Below are positions 44,933 through 53,766 of a stretch of 64,000 nucleotides of DNA, piece by piece. Within the stretch, counting starts at the first letter, position 1. Each line of letters starts with the position of its first letter. The notes under the pieces were generated by a model. It did no database searches and was not told the origin of the DNA. It saw only the letters and a list, made by a program, of their open reading frames with translations. This DNA comes from Piezodorus guildinii (taxonomy: Eukaryota; Arthropoda; Insecta; Hemiptera; Pentatomidae), in contig CM041292.1 in the NCBI GenBank assembly GCA_023052935.1, positions 101,968,426 to 102,032,425 on the forward strand, given 5' to 3'. The position numbers and the translations under genes are program-made.

Positions 44933-46174
44933 TGCGGAAAACACGTCTGTAAGCGATGTTTCACCCATTTTAATTCAGATGCGAGAAACATCGCTGAGCG
45001 GGTGAGGGAGCACATGGAGTACTGTGGGGATAATAAGGCTACTCGCATCGTACTCCCGGCTTGCGACGACGAAGGGAATCCTCAAAAGTTATCCTTTATT
45101 AATATACAACGGCAGGTGAGGATTCCTTTCGTTGTCTATGCTGATTTTGAATCTATGTTGGAAAAGATTCAGCCGGGAGATTCAAGACAAACGAGACCCT
45201 ACCAGAGACACCTTCCTATGAGTTTTTGCACGTACGTCAAGGTATCAGAAGATATCCCTCGCCACTTATTGCCTATAAATTTTCCCACTGAACCCTTCAT
45301 CTACACAGGTGAGGATTCAGCGGAAAAATTTATGAATTATATCAAGGAAGTAGCAGGGAAGGTGTCTCAGGTGTACTCCATGAAGCGGCACATGCTACCC
45401 CTGACACCATCGCAGATGGAAGCTCACCTTCTATCCCAATCCTGTTACCTCTGTTCCCGCCCATTTACTCCTGACAATGGGAAAGTGATGGATCACGATC
45501 ACATCACAGGGATGTATCGTGGTCCAGCACATTCTAAATGTAACATCCTGTATAGAACCCCACGTTTCCTACCCGTCCTATTCCACAATCTTAGCGGTTA
45601 TGACGCTCACTTCATCGTCCGAGAGTTGGGGCATGGGTTAAGTGAAGAAGAAAAAAATAAAATAAGAATAGATGTCATCCCCAACTCTGAGGAAAAATAC
45701 ATCTCCTTTGGAATGACAGTGGGCGCATTAACCGTTAGGTTTGTGGACTCCTTTCGTTTCATGGCTTCCAGTCTCGATAGGTTGTCCAAGAATTTGCCCA
45801 AACCTAATTTTAAGGAGACGAGCAAATTCTTCCCCGCCGATTATTTGGACCTCGTGATCAGAAAAGGAGTATACCCCTATGATTACATGGATTCGTTTGA
45901 GAAACTTCAGGAGACGGTTCTGCCCCCGAAGGAGGCATTTTATAGTCAATTGAATGAAATGCCTATCTCAGACGAGGACTATCAGCATGCTCAAGCGGTA
46001 TGGGACGTGTTTAATATCAGAACCCTGGCCGAGTACAGTGAATTATACCTCAAGGTAGACGTGACGCTTCTTTGCGACGTCTTTGAAAATTTCAGAGATG
46101 TCTGCTTGAGGGATATTCACTGGACCCGGCCTGGTATTACACGGCACCCGGACTCGCTTGGGATGCCATGCTGA
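44933..46174 (+). pseudogene. Polinton PolB, zinc finger, 3'-5' exonuclease and inserted HNH-like module
   Basis: Open from just after the TGA to 46174. In order: a Cys/His finger (CKRCFTHF ... HMEYC); Exo I (VYADFESMLE); a Cys2 plus DHDHITGMYRGPAHSKCN module resembling endonuclease VII/HNH folds; Exo II (HNLSGYDAHFIVRELG); Exo III (YLKVDVTLLCDVFENFRD). All three exonuclease acidic residues are present. The frame leaves the polymerase at about 46115-46125, where the match continues in the +2 frame (DPAWYYTAPGLAWDAMLK), so the last 18 codons to 46174 are out of frame. Confidence 0.88.
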
Positions 46175-47550
46175 AGTATACGGGAGTACAATTAGATCTT
46201 TTGTCTGATTATGATATGGTCCTAATGATCGAACGGGGAATAAGGGGTGGCTTGTGCCAATGCAGTCACCGGTATGGAAAGGCGAATAATAAATATCTGA
46301 ACCCAAGTCGCGATCCCCAGGAGGAAACTTCGTACATCGCCTATCTGGACGCTAATAACTTTTACGGGTGGGCGATGTCGAAAACCCTTCCGTCTGGCGG
46401 TTTCGAATGGGTTCAGAATCCGGAAACTCTAGATTGGCTCAACTTACCGGAAGACGGGCCTTTCGGTTACATAGTTGAAGCCGACTTAGAGTATCCGGAA
46501 AGCTTGCACGATATGCACAACGATTTCCCTCTGTTGCCAGAAAATAAGGTACCCCCAGGATCAAATTTTAAAAAACTTTTAGCTACTCTGAGCAACAGAG
46601 AGAAATACGTTTTGCATTTCGTTAATCTACGGCAGGCCATGGGCTTAGGACTAAGGTTAGTTCGAGTACATCGAGTACTAAGATTCCGGCAATCACCTTG
46701 GCTTCGTAGTTACATTGACCTCAACACCAGACATCGACAACAGGCGACTAACGATTTCGACAAAGACTTCTACAAGCTCATGAACAATGCCGTTTTCGGC
46801 AAGTTTATGGAAGATGTTCGAAAACGGCATAAGATTGAGCTTGTAGTTAGTCAAAGACGACTGAACAAACTCATATCAAAACCTACATTTAAGGACAGGA
46901 CAGTATACACAGAGTCATTGGTTGCAGTACATTCGAACTTTGAACAGATTAAGATGAACAAACCTATTTACGTAGGGATGGCCATCCTTGATCTATCCAA
47001 AGTCCGAATGTACGATTTCCATTACAACACGATATTACCACATTACGGACCGAACAGACTAACACTCATGTATACAGACACAGACAGTTTATTATATCTT
47101 ATACAGACTGATGACTTTTACAAAGACATACAAAATTTTATAGACGAAATGGACACATCAGACTACCCCCAAGACCACCCCGCATACAGTACACACAACA
47201 AAAAGGTGTTGGGTAAATTTAAAGACGAAGCCAACGGAGTGCCCGTCTCTGATTTTGTCGGACTGCGTGCTAAGATGTACTCGATACGAATTCACGCCAA
47301 TAAAGAAAAGAAAAAGGCGAAAGGGATAAAAAAGATCGCTGTAGAGAAGAAACTGACATTCAACGACTACATCACATCTCTGTTCGAAGGAAAAGAGTTC
47401 AAAACTACTTTTCGCTCAATAATTTCAAAGCACCACGAACTCTTTTCCGTCGAACAGACTAAAACATCCCTTTCCCCTCACGACGATAAGCGACATCAAG
47501 TCGACGGAATTCGTACCTTGGTCATTATTCCATACCGGATGTGTAGATGA
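46120..47550 (+). pseudogene. Polinton PolB, polymerase domain
   Basis: Continues the polymerase after the frameshift; 46168 is only the first ATG in the new frame. Palm motif A is YLDANNFYGWAMSKTLP, motif B is DFYKLMNNAVFGKFMED and motif C is YTDTDSLLY. A downstream KFKDEANGVPVSDFVGLRAKMY block follows. The catalytic Asp residues are all present, so the palm is intact although the gene is broken upstream. It ends with TGA at 47548-47550. Protein-primed family B polymerases of this kind copy the linear element from its terminal repeats. Confidence 0.92.
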
Positions 47551-48183
47551 GGTGTGGCGGCAACAATCAAAATCTCTGTTGCAATATTGGCAAACTTTGA
47601 TAATTTTCACTTGTAAATATTGTATATTATAAACAGATATCAGTTTGTTTTTTTTTAAATTAGTCATAACTTTTTTTTCTGTTCAAAACATGTTTTGTTT
47701 CAACTATTACAAGATGACATTTTATTTTATTTAATAGAAATCTTTGAAGTTTTATTTTTATTTTTTTAAATATATATATATATTTTTTTTTTTAAAAGAG
47801 GTTTTTTTTTTTGTTGTATTTTTATTAAAAGAGAAGTAGGAAACTGTTAGATTTTTTTTTTTTTAGTTTCCTTCAAGAAAGATATATTTTTTTTTTTTTT
47901 TTTTTTTTATATGAAATGATGATGATTTTTTTTATTTTTAGTATTTGAAGATTACGTTTTTATTTTTTAACATATATATTCTTTTAATCTGCACAGTGGC
48001 CAAATGAAAAATGGTTTTAGTAAATTTTTAGTTATCGCTCCAGATGATGTATAAGAGATTTTATTTTTATTTTTGTTGATATAATATTGTTGTTTTTATT
48101 TGTAAACTAAAGTATGTATGTGAGATGGAATGAATGGGTCCCTGGCGTGGCTCTAAAGGCTCGTAAACCTAAAAGGAATGTGT

Positions 48184-48352
48184 GTTATGGTTTCAAGAGA
48201 GGTTTAAAACGATAAACCTGGAAACCTAAAATGAAAAAAACTACGTTGTGGTTCCAAGAGAGGTTTAAAAAGATAAACCTGGAAACCTAAAATGAAAAAA
48301 CTGCGTTGTGGTTTCAAGAGAGGTTTAAAACGATAAACCTGGAAACCAACAT
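48184..48352 (+). repeat. Three 60-bp tandem repeats with internal dyad
   Basis: Units begin at 48184, 48245 and 48305 with GTTRTGGTTYCAAGAGAGG. Each contains AGGTTTAAAACGATAAACCT (middle unit with one change), a 7-bp dyad, followed by GGAAACC. Confidence 0.85.
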
Positions 48353-48408
48353 TAAAAATATGAAAAAATAGTTTTACAAAATATTAACAACCATATTATA
48401 TCAACATA

Positions 48409-48446
48409 CCTTCTCGACGCACTCACACCTTGACGAGGTGGGAAGG
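48409..48446 (+). terminator. Conserved stem-loop after gene block 1
   Basis: The outer stem is CCTTC/GAAGG and the inner stem is CACCT/AGGTG, around a TGACG loop. The same design occurs at 54445-54482 with a compensated outer stem. A role in transcript 3' ends or in RNA processing is inferred. Confidence 0.5.
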
Positions 48447-48498
48447 CTTACTTCTAAATTATATTTAGAAAACCAAGATGAGTGCAAAAAATAAAAAA

Positions 48499-48504
<6 letters not shown>

Positions 48505-48557
<53 letters not shown>
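48505..48557. repeat. (TA)n microsatellite inside the Polinton
   Basis: About 26 TA units between block 1 and block 2. Confidence 0.95.
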
Positions 48558-48560
<3 letters not shown>

Positions 48561-48648
48561 AATAAATAATTTTAATATGATACCAATTTTTAATTTGAAA
48601 AATTCTATTAACGAAGATTAGTTGATACATTTCAACCACGTCGGTAAG

Positions 48649-48684
48649 TATAAAAGGAGTGGTCAAAGTGCGATTATTTTCATT
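48649..48684 (+). promoter_or_regulatory. Core promoter of the ATPase gene
   Basis: TATAAAAG at 48649-48656 and TCATT at 48680-48684; A at 48682 is 33 nt from the first T. Only the ATG at 48692 lies downstream of the predicted start, which rules out the ATG at 48659. Confidence 0.65.
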
Positions 48685-48691
48685 TACCATC

Positions 48692-49381
48692 ATGCGCTTG
48701 GTAAAGCAACATACTACGATCCGTATTCATAACCTGGACGGAGGCGCTCCACTTAAGAAAGAATCTAGGCACGGTTTACTATTTCCTGATTCGATTCGAT
48801 GTTTAATATGCGGTCCCTCCAATTGTGGTAAGACTAATCTTATGCTAAGCTTGATTTATGACTCAAAGGGATTAAAATTTGAAAATATCTATTTGTTTGC
48901 AAAATCCTTACATCAACCTAAATCTAGAGAGTTAGCGCAAATATTAGAACCTTTAACTGATATCGGGTTTTATCAATATGAAGATAACTCACAAGTCCCT
49001 CCACCCAAAGAGGCACTACATAACTCAGTCTTTATATTCGATGATATTGCCTGTGACAAACAAGATAATGTGAGATCATACTTTTGTATGGGGCGTCACA
49101 ACGGTGTTGATATATTTTATCTGAGCCAGAGTTATACTAGAGTCCCAAAACATTTGATTAGAGAAAATGCTAACTTTCTTATACTCTTTAGACAAGACGA
49201 ATTAAATTTAAGACGAATTTATGATGATCATGTCAATTCAGACATGTCATTTCAAACTTTCAAAAAGGTTTGTCAATGGTGCTGGAAAGACGACAGGTAC
49301 GGATTTTTAGTCTTGGACAAGGATAGACAAATTAATGATGGAAGGTATCGAAAGGGTTTCGAGGCCTATATAATACCGTGA
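48692..49381 (+). CDS. Polinton packaging ATPase (FtsK/HerA superfamily, A32-like)
   Basis: 229 residues from the ATG at 48692. Walker A GPSNCGKT is at about 41-48 and Walker B VFIFDD at about 113-118, followed by a Q-rich sensor-type stretch (DIFYLSQSYTRVPKHLIREN) and FQTFKKVCQWC near the C-terminus. This is the genome-packaging ATPase family shared by Polintons, virophages and poxvirus A32, expected to pump DNA into a capsid. The frame is intact and of normal length. An in-frame ATG 33 nt upstream lies between TATA box and initiator, so the later start is chosen. It ends just after the TATA box of the next gene. Confidence 0.93.
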   Translation: MRLVKQHTTIRIHNLDGGAPLKKESRHGLLFPDSIRCLICGPSNCGKTNLMLSLIYDSKGLKFENIYLFAKSLHQPKSRELAQILEPLTDIGFYQYEDNSQVPPPKEALHNSVFIFDDIACDKQDNVRSYFCMGRHNGVDIFYLSQSYTRVPKHLIRENANFLILFRQDELNLRRIYDDHVNSDMSFQTFKKVCQWCWKDDRYGFLVLDKDRQINDGRYRKGFEAYIIP

Positions 49382-49401
49382 GGTGTTGGGACAAGCTCAT
49401 T
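49367..49401 (+). promoter_or_regulatory. Core promoter of the 320-aa protein gene
   Basis: TATATAAT at 49367-49374, inside the end of the ATPase ORF, and TCATT at 49397-49401; A at 49399 is 32 nt from the first T. The ATG is at 49414. Confidence 0.6.
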
Positions 49402-49413
49402 CTCTAGTTAGAC

Positions 49414-50376
49414 ATGGAAGAGTCAACTAGTGATGTAGTAATGCGTGAAATAATCGAGACCAGGAAGGCTATACAGGAAAAGTGTAATTTATTGAAAAGG
49501 AGTCGAGAAGAGACTGATGAATATTTGAAATTGAAGTATAAACCTTTATTGAAATCTATGGAAAGACTAGCGAGTAAGCAGGAGGTTAAAATTCCCTCCT
49601 CCACCCAATGTGAAATTCGAAAGAAGGAAGAAGAAGAAGAAATTCCTCATATTCCATCAAAAATGCCTAAATATTGTCTAGAACAATCGTCACTAACAGA
49701 TACAACACCAAAGCCTGGGCCTTCTAAAATAATTACTCGTCGTTTAGAGCACGTTTGGGAAAGTACACCAATTCTAAAGTCGGAAGAAGAGTGTGAGCCA
49801 CCGAAAACCCCACTGCAGGAGGTGAGAGAAGCAACTCAAACTCCTAAAGGAGAAGAAATGTTACAAAAATATTTAGAAAAGATTGGAAATATATCCTCAA
49901 AGTATATAATAAAGCTTGTGAACAATGACATTAAAGATCTGGATACTGTATATGGAATCAAATATGATGGTCACAAGTTTACCATCGGCGATACAGTGAT
50001 TTCTATCAATGAAGATATTCTTACTATAGGTGATGATATCTATCATGGTACACCAGGTCTCTTCGAATTGTTATTTATAAAAAATCCGAATCTATCATTC
50101 GTTAAACAAAGTGATTATGCTTTGTATAAAAAGATTTTGATGCAAACTAATGCACATTTCGAGGGACATAGCCCAAGCGGTAATATGATAAGACTTAAAA
50201 ATTACCCCAAATACAAAAATGTTATCTCAAAATTGTTCAAATCAAAAAGCGGTACAGGCATTGTTGATCCAAACGTATTAGTTAATCGAATGAGATATTT
50301 GATTGGCTCTCAAACAGGAAAGAGTGAGATCTTGCGAATAGAAGCTCAACTTAGAGAAGGGGGTATAATAGTGTAG
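49414..50376 (+). CDS. Polinton-associated 320-aa protein (DUF8207-like C-terminus)
   Basis: The frame is intact. Residues 1-60 are a charged probable coiled coil (RKAIQEKCNLLKRSREET). Residues 65-150 are low complexity with a KKEEEEE run and many Pro/Lys. From about 170 a compact domain follows (DTVYGIKYDGHKFTIGDTVI, then YHGTPGLFELLFIKNP, LYKKILMQTNAHFEG and KYKNVISKLF). I associate this domain with an uncharacterised family common in Polinton-bearing insect genomes. A structural or assembly role is possible but not shown, and I did not find a separate penton gene. It lies between ATPase and integrase with its own promoter. Confidence 0.75.
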   Translation: MEESTSDVVMREIIETRKAIQEKCNLLKRSREETDEYLKLKYKPLLKSMERLASKQEVKIPSSTQCEIRKKEEEEEIPHIPSKMPKYCLEQSSLTDTTPKPGPSKIITRRLEHVWESTPILKSEEECEPPKTPLQEVREATQTPKGEEMLQKYLEKIGNISSKYIIKLVNNDIKDLDTVYGIKYDGHKFTIGDTVISINEDILTIGDDIYHGTPGLFELLFIKNPNLSFVKQSDYALYKKILMQTNAHFEGHSPSGNMIRLKNYPKYKNVISKLFKSKSGTGIVDPNVLVNRMRYLIGSQTGKSEILRIEAQLREGGIIV

Positions 50377-50398
50377 CGCAGATGAGAAGATTAACAGT
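50364..50398 (+). promoter_or_regulatory. Core promoter of the integrase gene
   Basis: TATAATAG at 50364-50371, inside the end of the upstream ORF, and ACAGT (50394-50398) with A at 50396, 32 nt from the first T. The ATG at 50404 follows 8 nt later. Confidence 0.5.
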
Positions 50399-50403
50399 AC
50401 GTC

Positions 50404-51334
50404 ATGGCATCCGTTAAAGAGCAGATCGTGCATGAATTGCACAAACCTGCTAGGAGGGTTTTTAAAAGAAGATCTGTTTTACTCAAAGGTATTGATGATT
50501 TATGGCAGGCTGACTTGGTTGAAATGATTCCTTATGCTAAATTTAATAAAGGTTACAAATATTTGCTCACTGTAATAGATTGTTTTTCTAAATATGCTTG
50601 GGTAGTGCCTATCAAGAATAAAACTGCGTCTGTAGTGTGTCAAGGTTTCGAGAAAGTATTATCTGAGAGAAAGCCAAAGAATTTGCAAACAGACAATGGT
50701 AAAGAGTTTTATAACCAAGTATTTCGAAAACTCATGACATCTTGTAATATCAATCATTATTCAACATATAGTAACCTAAAAGCATCAATAATAGAAAGGT
50801 TTAATCGCACTCTAAAGTCAGCCATGTGGAAAAAGTTTAGTATACAAGGCAACTACAATTGGCTTGTAATACTACCGGCATTAGTAGACAAATATAATAA
50901 AACAAAACATAGTACAATCAAGATGTCACCGGCATCCGTTCATGGATTTAAGATTGAAGCAAAACTAATAAAAGAAGTTTATTCTAAGAAAACGAGTACA
51001 AAAAAGACTGCGAAATTTAAAGTTGGCGATCATGTAAGGATATCAAAGTATAAAGCACAGTTTGCGAAAGGTTATCAACCATCATGGTCTACAGAAATAT
51101 TTACTATAGCTGAAGTGAAAAAAAACGGTACCTATCACCTATCATCTGAAGGATGATCGCGGAGACACCATTGCTGGTGGTTTCTATCTAGAGGAATTGC
51201 AACTTGTAAAGCATCCTAATTGTTACCTTGTAGAAAGAGTTGTAAAAAGGAAAGGTAATAAAGCTCTAGTGAAGTGGCTAGGTTTTGACAGTTCTCATAA
51301 TTCATGGGTTGATAGCAAGAATGTGGGTATATAA
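50404..51334 (+). pseudogene. Polinton retroviral-type integrase with chromodomain, frameshifted
   Basis: The first frame (250 codons to 51156) carries the rve catalytic core: D37 (QADLVEM), D97 (QTDNGKEFYN) and E131 (SIIERFNRTLKSAMW), a D,D(35)E-type triad, followed by an SH3-like C-terminal part (KFKVGDHVRISKYKAQFAKG). After about 51140 the match shifts by one frame. DRGDTIAGGFYLEELQLV, then a chromodomain (CYLVERVVKRKGNKALVKWL, then FDSSHNSWVD) runs to TAA at 51332-51334. The family inserts Polinton ends with 6-bp staggered cuts, matching the AACTGA duplication. The core triad is intact, but the chromodomain is detached by the frameshift. Confidence 0.92.
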
Positions 51335-51362
51335 GGCTTGTCAGCATTACCTCTGTATCAGT
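51328..51362 (+). promoter_or_regulatory. Core promoter of the protease gene, overlapping the integrase stop
   Basis: TATATAAG at 51328-51335 contains the integrase TAA stop. TCAGT at 51358-51362 has its A at 51360, exactly 32 nt from the first T. The ATG is at 51368. Confidence 0.65.
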
Positions 51363-51367
51363 TGACC

Positions 51368-51829
51368 ATGAAGCGTGTTACAAACAAGAAGAAAAAGATG
51401 CGAGTCATTTCCACGCCAAAGAGGATCGGGGGAAATGTACATCAGTTGAAAACTAAAGCCAAAGAGATCTTAAAAACTTTTCCTCGCCAAAGGCTGAGCA
51501 ATTTCGACTTACTCAGATTAGCAAAACTTCATAAAGTGTGCCGTTTTAGAGGAGTTTTTATGGTAGATGAATTTCCTACAAAGCCGTGGAAATCTGAACG
51601 TGGTATTTTTAATCTAGACACTAGTAGTGGTAGAGGAACGCATTGGGTCAGTTACAAGAAAAGAGGAAAATACGTTCAGTTCTTTGACAGCAGTGGAGAA
51701 AAACCGCCAAGTGATTTCGTTCGGTACATGAAAGATTGCCGAATTTCATCAAATAGAAGACAATTCCAGAAAGTAGGTTCAAACAACTGTGGTCAGCTTT
51801 GTTTACTCTTCCTGCTTGATCTGATATAA
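51368..51829 (+). CDS. Polinton cysteine protease (adenain-like, C5/Ulp1-type)
   Basis: 153 residues from the ATG at 51368; the frame is open further upstream but the predicted initiator is at 51360. Basic N-terminus (KRVTNKKKKMRV). Catalytic candidates are H92 (GTHWVSY), D107 (QFFDSSG), Q134 (FQKVGSNN) and C141 (NNCGQLCLLF); the Gln lies seven residues before the Cys, as in adenovirus proteases. The function expected is maturation cleavage of virion proteins, from family knowledge. The frame is intact, and the small size fits the family. The stop codon lies inside the next TATA box. Confidence 0.9.
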   Translation: MKRVTNKKKKMRVISTPKRIGGNVHQLKTKAKEILKTFPRQRLSNFDLLRLAKLHKVCRFRGVFMVDEFPTKPWKSERGIFNLDTSSGRGTHWVSYKKRGKYVQFFDSSGEKPPSDFVRYMKDCRISSNRRQFQKVGSNNCGQLCLLFLLDLI

Positions 51830-51861
51830 AGGGTGTTATAACAAAGAAATGTCCATTCAGT
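51825..51861 (+). promoter_or_regulatory. Core promoter of the 50-aa ORF/capsid unit, overlapping the protease stop
   Basis: TATAAAGG at 51825-51832 contains the protease TAA stop. TCAGT at 51857-51861 has A at 51859, 34 nt from the first T. The ATG of the small ORF is at 51874. The capsid ORF has no equally good TATA box of its own, so it may depend on this one. Confidence 0.65.
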
Positions 51862-51873
51862 AGTCAGACAGCG

Positions 51874-52026
51874 ATGGGGTTGGACTTTAAGAAAGTACAT
51901 AAAAGCGCGTCTTCAGAGAGAAAAAGTATCATTCCAGTGAAAGCCATTGTTGAGTGCACATCGTTAACTGCGAGCAATATTAGATTTCTTCAAACCGCAG
52001 GATATTACGTTTTATCATCAACATAG
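51874..52026 (+). CDS. Small Polinton protein, 50 aa
   Basis: ATG at 51874 to TAG at 52024-52026. The protein is basic and short (MGLDFKKVHKSASSERKSII, ending in a hydrophobic-aromatic stretch FLQTAGYYVL). A full promoter precedes it and the capsid ORF starts within a few bases of its stop. Small ORFs just upstream of the capsid gene are common in Polinton-like elements, but I cannot assign a function. Confidence 0.55.
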   Translation: MGLDFKKVHKSASSERKSIIPVKAIVECTSLTASNIRFLQTAGYYVLSST

Positions 52027-52028
52027 AA

Positions 52029-53258
52029 ATATTGAATTTGGAAGAAGCTGGTACTTTTGATAATTCAGTTGAAGGGATTGAATTTCATTCTCACCATCCT
52101 TATTCGTCAACAAATCTTCAGCCAGGGGATGAAATACGCATCAGTCTGCAACATCAAGATTTATACACACTACCTAGTCAAAGCCTGCTGTATGTAGAAG
52201 GAAGATTTCTAAAGCAGGATGGTTCAGCAGTTCCTATTGCATCAAAATTAACAAACAACATGTTTGCGTTTTTGTTTGATGAAATAAGGTACGAATTGAG
52301 TGGAGTCGAAATAGACCGTGTGAAAAATCCTGGAATCACTTCAACTTTGAAAAATCTAGTTTCGCTCAAGGGAGGTTCCCAGTTTTTGGATAATTGGGGA
52401 TGGTGCTATCCACAAAGTGATACATTAAACATTACATCGGCAGAGGGGTGTTTCAACCTATGTGTTCCTTTATCACCCCTTCTTGGGTTCTGTGAGGATT
52501 ATCAGAAAATCGTAATGAATGTAAAGCAAGAACTGATATTCATAAGAAGCAGACATGATGAAAATTGCTATATCACTAGCCAACCAGTAGCTGGGACTAA
52601 TGCGGCAGAAAAGTGTAAAATAGAACTGGATAGGCTATGCTGGAAGCTACCTTATGTTACCGTAAACGAACATCAGAAGCTGGCTTTGATGCGTCATCTC
52701 AAATCAGAAAAAATATTTTCACTAGCCTTTAGAACCTGGGAACTTTACGATTATCCTTTACTGCCAGCAAGTCAGAGACAAATCTGGTCAGTCAAAACAT
52801 CCAGTCAGCTAGAAAAACCGCGTTATGTAATATTAACTTTTCAAACTGGAAGACTGAAAAATTCTCAAAAAGATGCAAGCCACTTTGATCATTGTAATAT
52901 TTCCAATGTTAAATTGTTTCTAAATTGTAAAGCTTATCCGTATGATGATTTAAATATAGATATGTCGTCAAATCGGTTCGCTTTGCTCTATCATATGTAT
53001 GCTTTATTTCAAAATTCTTATTATGGTGGACAAATGCAACCTTTGTCCTCTTTACAAAACTTTAAAGATAAATCACCTTTAATTGTAATAGATTGCTCAA
53101 AGCAGTCTGAATCTATAAAAAGTGGACCAGTCGATGTAAGATTAGAATTTGAATCGAAAATTTCATTCCCGGCAAATACTACAGCATATTGTCTAATCGT
53201 ACACGATAGGCTCGTAGAGTATAATCCTCTAATTGGTACAGTTCGGCGAATGGTATAA
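52029..53258 (+). pseudogene. Polinton major capsid-like protein (double jelly-roll), start codon lost
   Basis: About 409 codons without a break. They include VEGIEFHSHHPYSSTNLQPG near the N-terminus, FAFLFDEIRYELSGVEIDRV at about 80-100, LMRHLKSEKIFSLAFRTWEL in the middle and ALLYHMYALFQNSYYGG near the C-terminus. The YELNG-like/GVEID block and length match Polinton capsid proteins (the PY type of the original Polinton naming). No ATG occurs in frame before 52260. The expected start has ATA codons (52023, 52029) and TTG (52032), so the start is mutated or non-AUG initiation is used. The frame opens at 51984. The TAA stop overlaps the next TATA box. Confidence 0.82.
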
Positions 53259-53289
53259 AATGGGGTGAATCCTTTGCTCAGTGTTCAGT
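53254..53289 (+). promoter_or_regulatory. Core promoter of the 159-aa gene, overlapping the capsid stop
   Basis: TATAAAAT at 53254-53261 contains the capsid TAA. Two TCAGT sites follow; the second (53285-53289) has A at 53287, 33 nt from the first T and 3 nt before the ATG at 53290. Confidence 0.65.
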
Positions 53290-53766
53290 ATGGCTACGGC
53301 AAGCGGAGCGATAGTAGACTTTCAGTGCTTTGTCGATAGCCTGGGAGGTTATATTATTAAAGAGTTTTCTCTGTTTGATCAAGCTTACAAGTCTTCAAGG
53401 CATTGGATTTTTAAGCCACCAAATGAATATAAACCAACCGATAAAAGTATAAGAACGAATTATTGGTTGGAAAGTTACTATCATAAAATCAAATGGGATT
53501 CTGGAGAAGTTGAGTATGGCATCATTGATAACATTTTCAACTACATTGACCTTAAATATAAATTTGTTTTCGTTAAGGGCCTAGATAAGAAAATGTTTCT
53601 ATCACGAAATCTCCATCATTGTACTATGATTAACTTGGAAGATTTTGGCTGTCCAAAAATAGAATCACTAATTTTAGATGAGCAAGGCAGCCATTGCATA
53701 GTACACACAATTTTTCGAAAGAGAAATGTACACAGTATCGCACAAATGCTTTGTCTGCATGGATGA
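53290..53766 (+). CDS. Polinton 159-aa protein, function unknown
   Basis: Intact frame from ATG 53290 to TGA 53764-53766. It begins MATASGAIVDFQCFVDSLGG, then IIKEFSLFD, IFKPPNEYKP, YWLESYYHKIKWDSGEVEYG, FVFVKGLDKKMFL and a GCPKIESL piece, ending in a Cys/His-containing tail. Proteins with the same layout (I.KEF....G......FKPP, N.WL....H.I.W..G...Y, YVKG..K...L, GCP) are widespread in insect Polintons and related elements; I know no function. AATAAA at 53766-53771 overlaps the stop codon by one base, suggesting an extremely short 3' UTR. Confidence 0.72.
   Translation: MATASGAIVDFQCFVDSLGGYIIKEFSLFDQAYKSSRHWIFKPPNEYKPTDKSIRTNYWLESYYHKIKWDSGEVEYGIIDNIFNYIDLKYKFVFVKGLDKKMFLSRNLHHCTMINLEDFGCPKIESLILDEQGSHCIVHTIFRKRNVHSIAQMLCLHG

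Larger units (their letters stand above)
47551..48640. other. Block 1 tail: T-rich DNA, repeats, hairpin, (TA)n
   Basis: No gene. It contains T-rich low-complexity DNA (47640-48090), a GAATGAATGGGTCC...TAAACCT repeat unit (48128-48183), a 60-bp triplication, the stem-loop at 48409-48446 and a (TA)n tract at 48505-48557. The same succession (repeats, A/T-rich DNA, stem-loop) follows the last gene at 53796-54482. Confidence 0.7.

Noticed and set aside
48659..48691. Earlier ATG for the packaging ATPase
   Set aside because: It lies between the TATA box (48649) and the predicted transcription start (48682).
51338..51367. Upstream extension of the protease with a TTG start
   Set aside because: The predicted initiator A is at 51360 and the first ATG is at 51368.
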